A DNA stretch of 5,445 bases. Source: Thermodesulfobacteriota bacterium (GTDB taxonomy: Bacteria; Desulfobacterota; DSM-4660; Desulfatiglandales; HGW-15). The DNA lies in the NCBI GenBank assembly GCA_025454125.1, contig JALOPA010000193.1, positions 1-5,445 on the forward strand, in the 5' to 3' direction. Position 1 is the stretch's first letter; every line of letters begins with the position of its first letter. This document shows positions 5,323-5,445 of this stretch, piece by piece. Under the pieces are notes generated by a model. It made no database searches and had not been told where the DNA came from. It was given only the letters and a program-made list of their open reading frames with translations. Position numbers and translations under genes: made by a program.

Positions 5323-5445
5323 ATGGAATCCAGAATTTCAACGGTCACAAGAGAGCGTGCGAGTAAACAGACCCGGTTGCCTCAAGCTGGAAAGCGGACT
5401 CTGGCTTTGTTCTATTGCCAGAACACACCGGAAAGCGGCGAAGCC
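5323..5445 (+). CDS. N-terminal fragment of an unidentified protein (runs off the window)
   Basis: An open frame from ATG 5323 continues to the last base with 41 codons and no stop. It begins MESRISTVTRERASKQ, a basic and polar leader, and then turns hydrophobic at LALFYCQNTPESGEA. A short beta-strand followed by a cysteine (LALFYCQN) loosely recalls the start of hydrogenase or heterodisulfide-reductase-associated iron-sulfur (MvhD/FlpD-like) proteins, but too little is visible to assign the family. No signal peptide is evident. The good ribosome binding site and the uninterrupted frame support a real gene. It lies 57 bases after a strong terminator, so it either has its own weak promoter or depends on read-through. 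Confidence 0.5.
   Translation, partial: MESRISTVTRERASKQTRLPQAGKRTLALFYCQNTPESGEA

Overview
This window reads as part of a GC-rich chromosome, probably from a deltaproteobacterium (Desulfobacterota, perhaps Syntrophobacter-like). That placement is an inference from protein character, base composition and the style of the intergenic repeats; no marker gene confirms it. No rRNA, tRNA, CRISPR array or transposase gene was seen.

Layout. Positions 1-817 hold the C-terminal part (about 270 residues) of a type I glutamine synthetase, glnA, including the tyrosine that is the usual adenylylation target. A strong hairpin terminator follows (843-873). The spacer up to about 1040 is filled with palindromic repeats. 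An extended -10 promoter at 1063-1071 and a ribosome binding site at 1089-1093 then lead into a very long gene, glnE (1105-4809). Its product is the bifunctional enzyme that adenylylates and deadenylylates glutamine synthetase. So substrate and modifying enzyme are neighbours, but the terminator and the separate promoter suggest two transcription units.

GlnE is the most notable protein. It has the usual two nucleotidyltransferase halves, but they are preceded by about 250 residues resembling the tandem ACT (amino-acid-binding) region normally found at the C-terminus of GlnD, the PII uridylyltransferase/sensor. The first catalytic half also has D-x-E where D-x-D is expected, while the second half is canonical. 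This suggests a modifier that may sense glutamine or another small ligand directly.

From 4806 to 5106 there is a nest of non-coding elements. A 133-bp MITE-like element with perfect 16-bp terminal inverted repeats sits exactly on the glnE stop codon. A small CTAG-bounded hairpin follows, and then a second copy of the paired-hairpin repeat seen upstream of glnE.

The AT-rich stretch 5107-5265 carries an inverted repeat abutting a perfect TTGACA -35 box, a short predicted transcript with a GGA-loop hairpin, and a strong terminator with nine T residues. This could be a small RNA or an attenuator/riboswitch-like leader. A new open reading frame starts at 5323 with a good ribosome binding site and runs off the end of the window.
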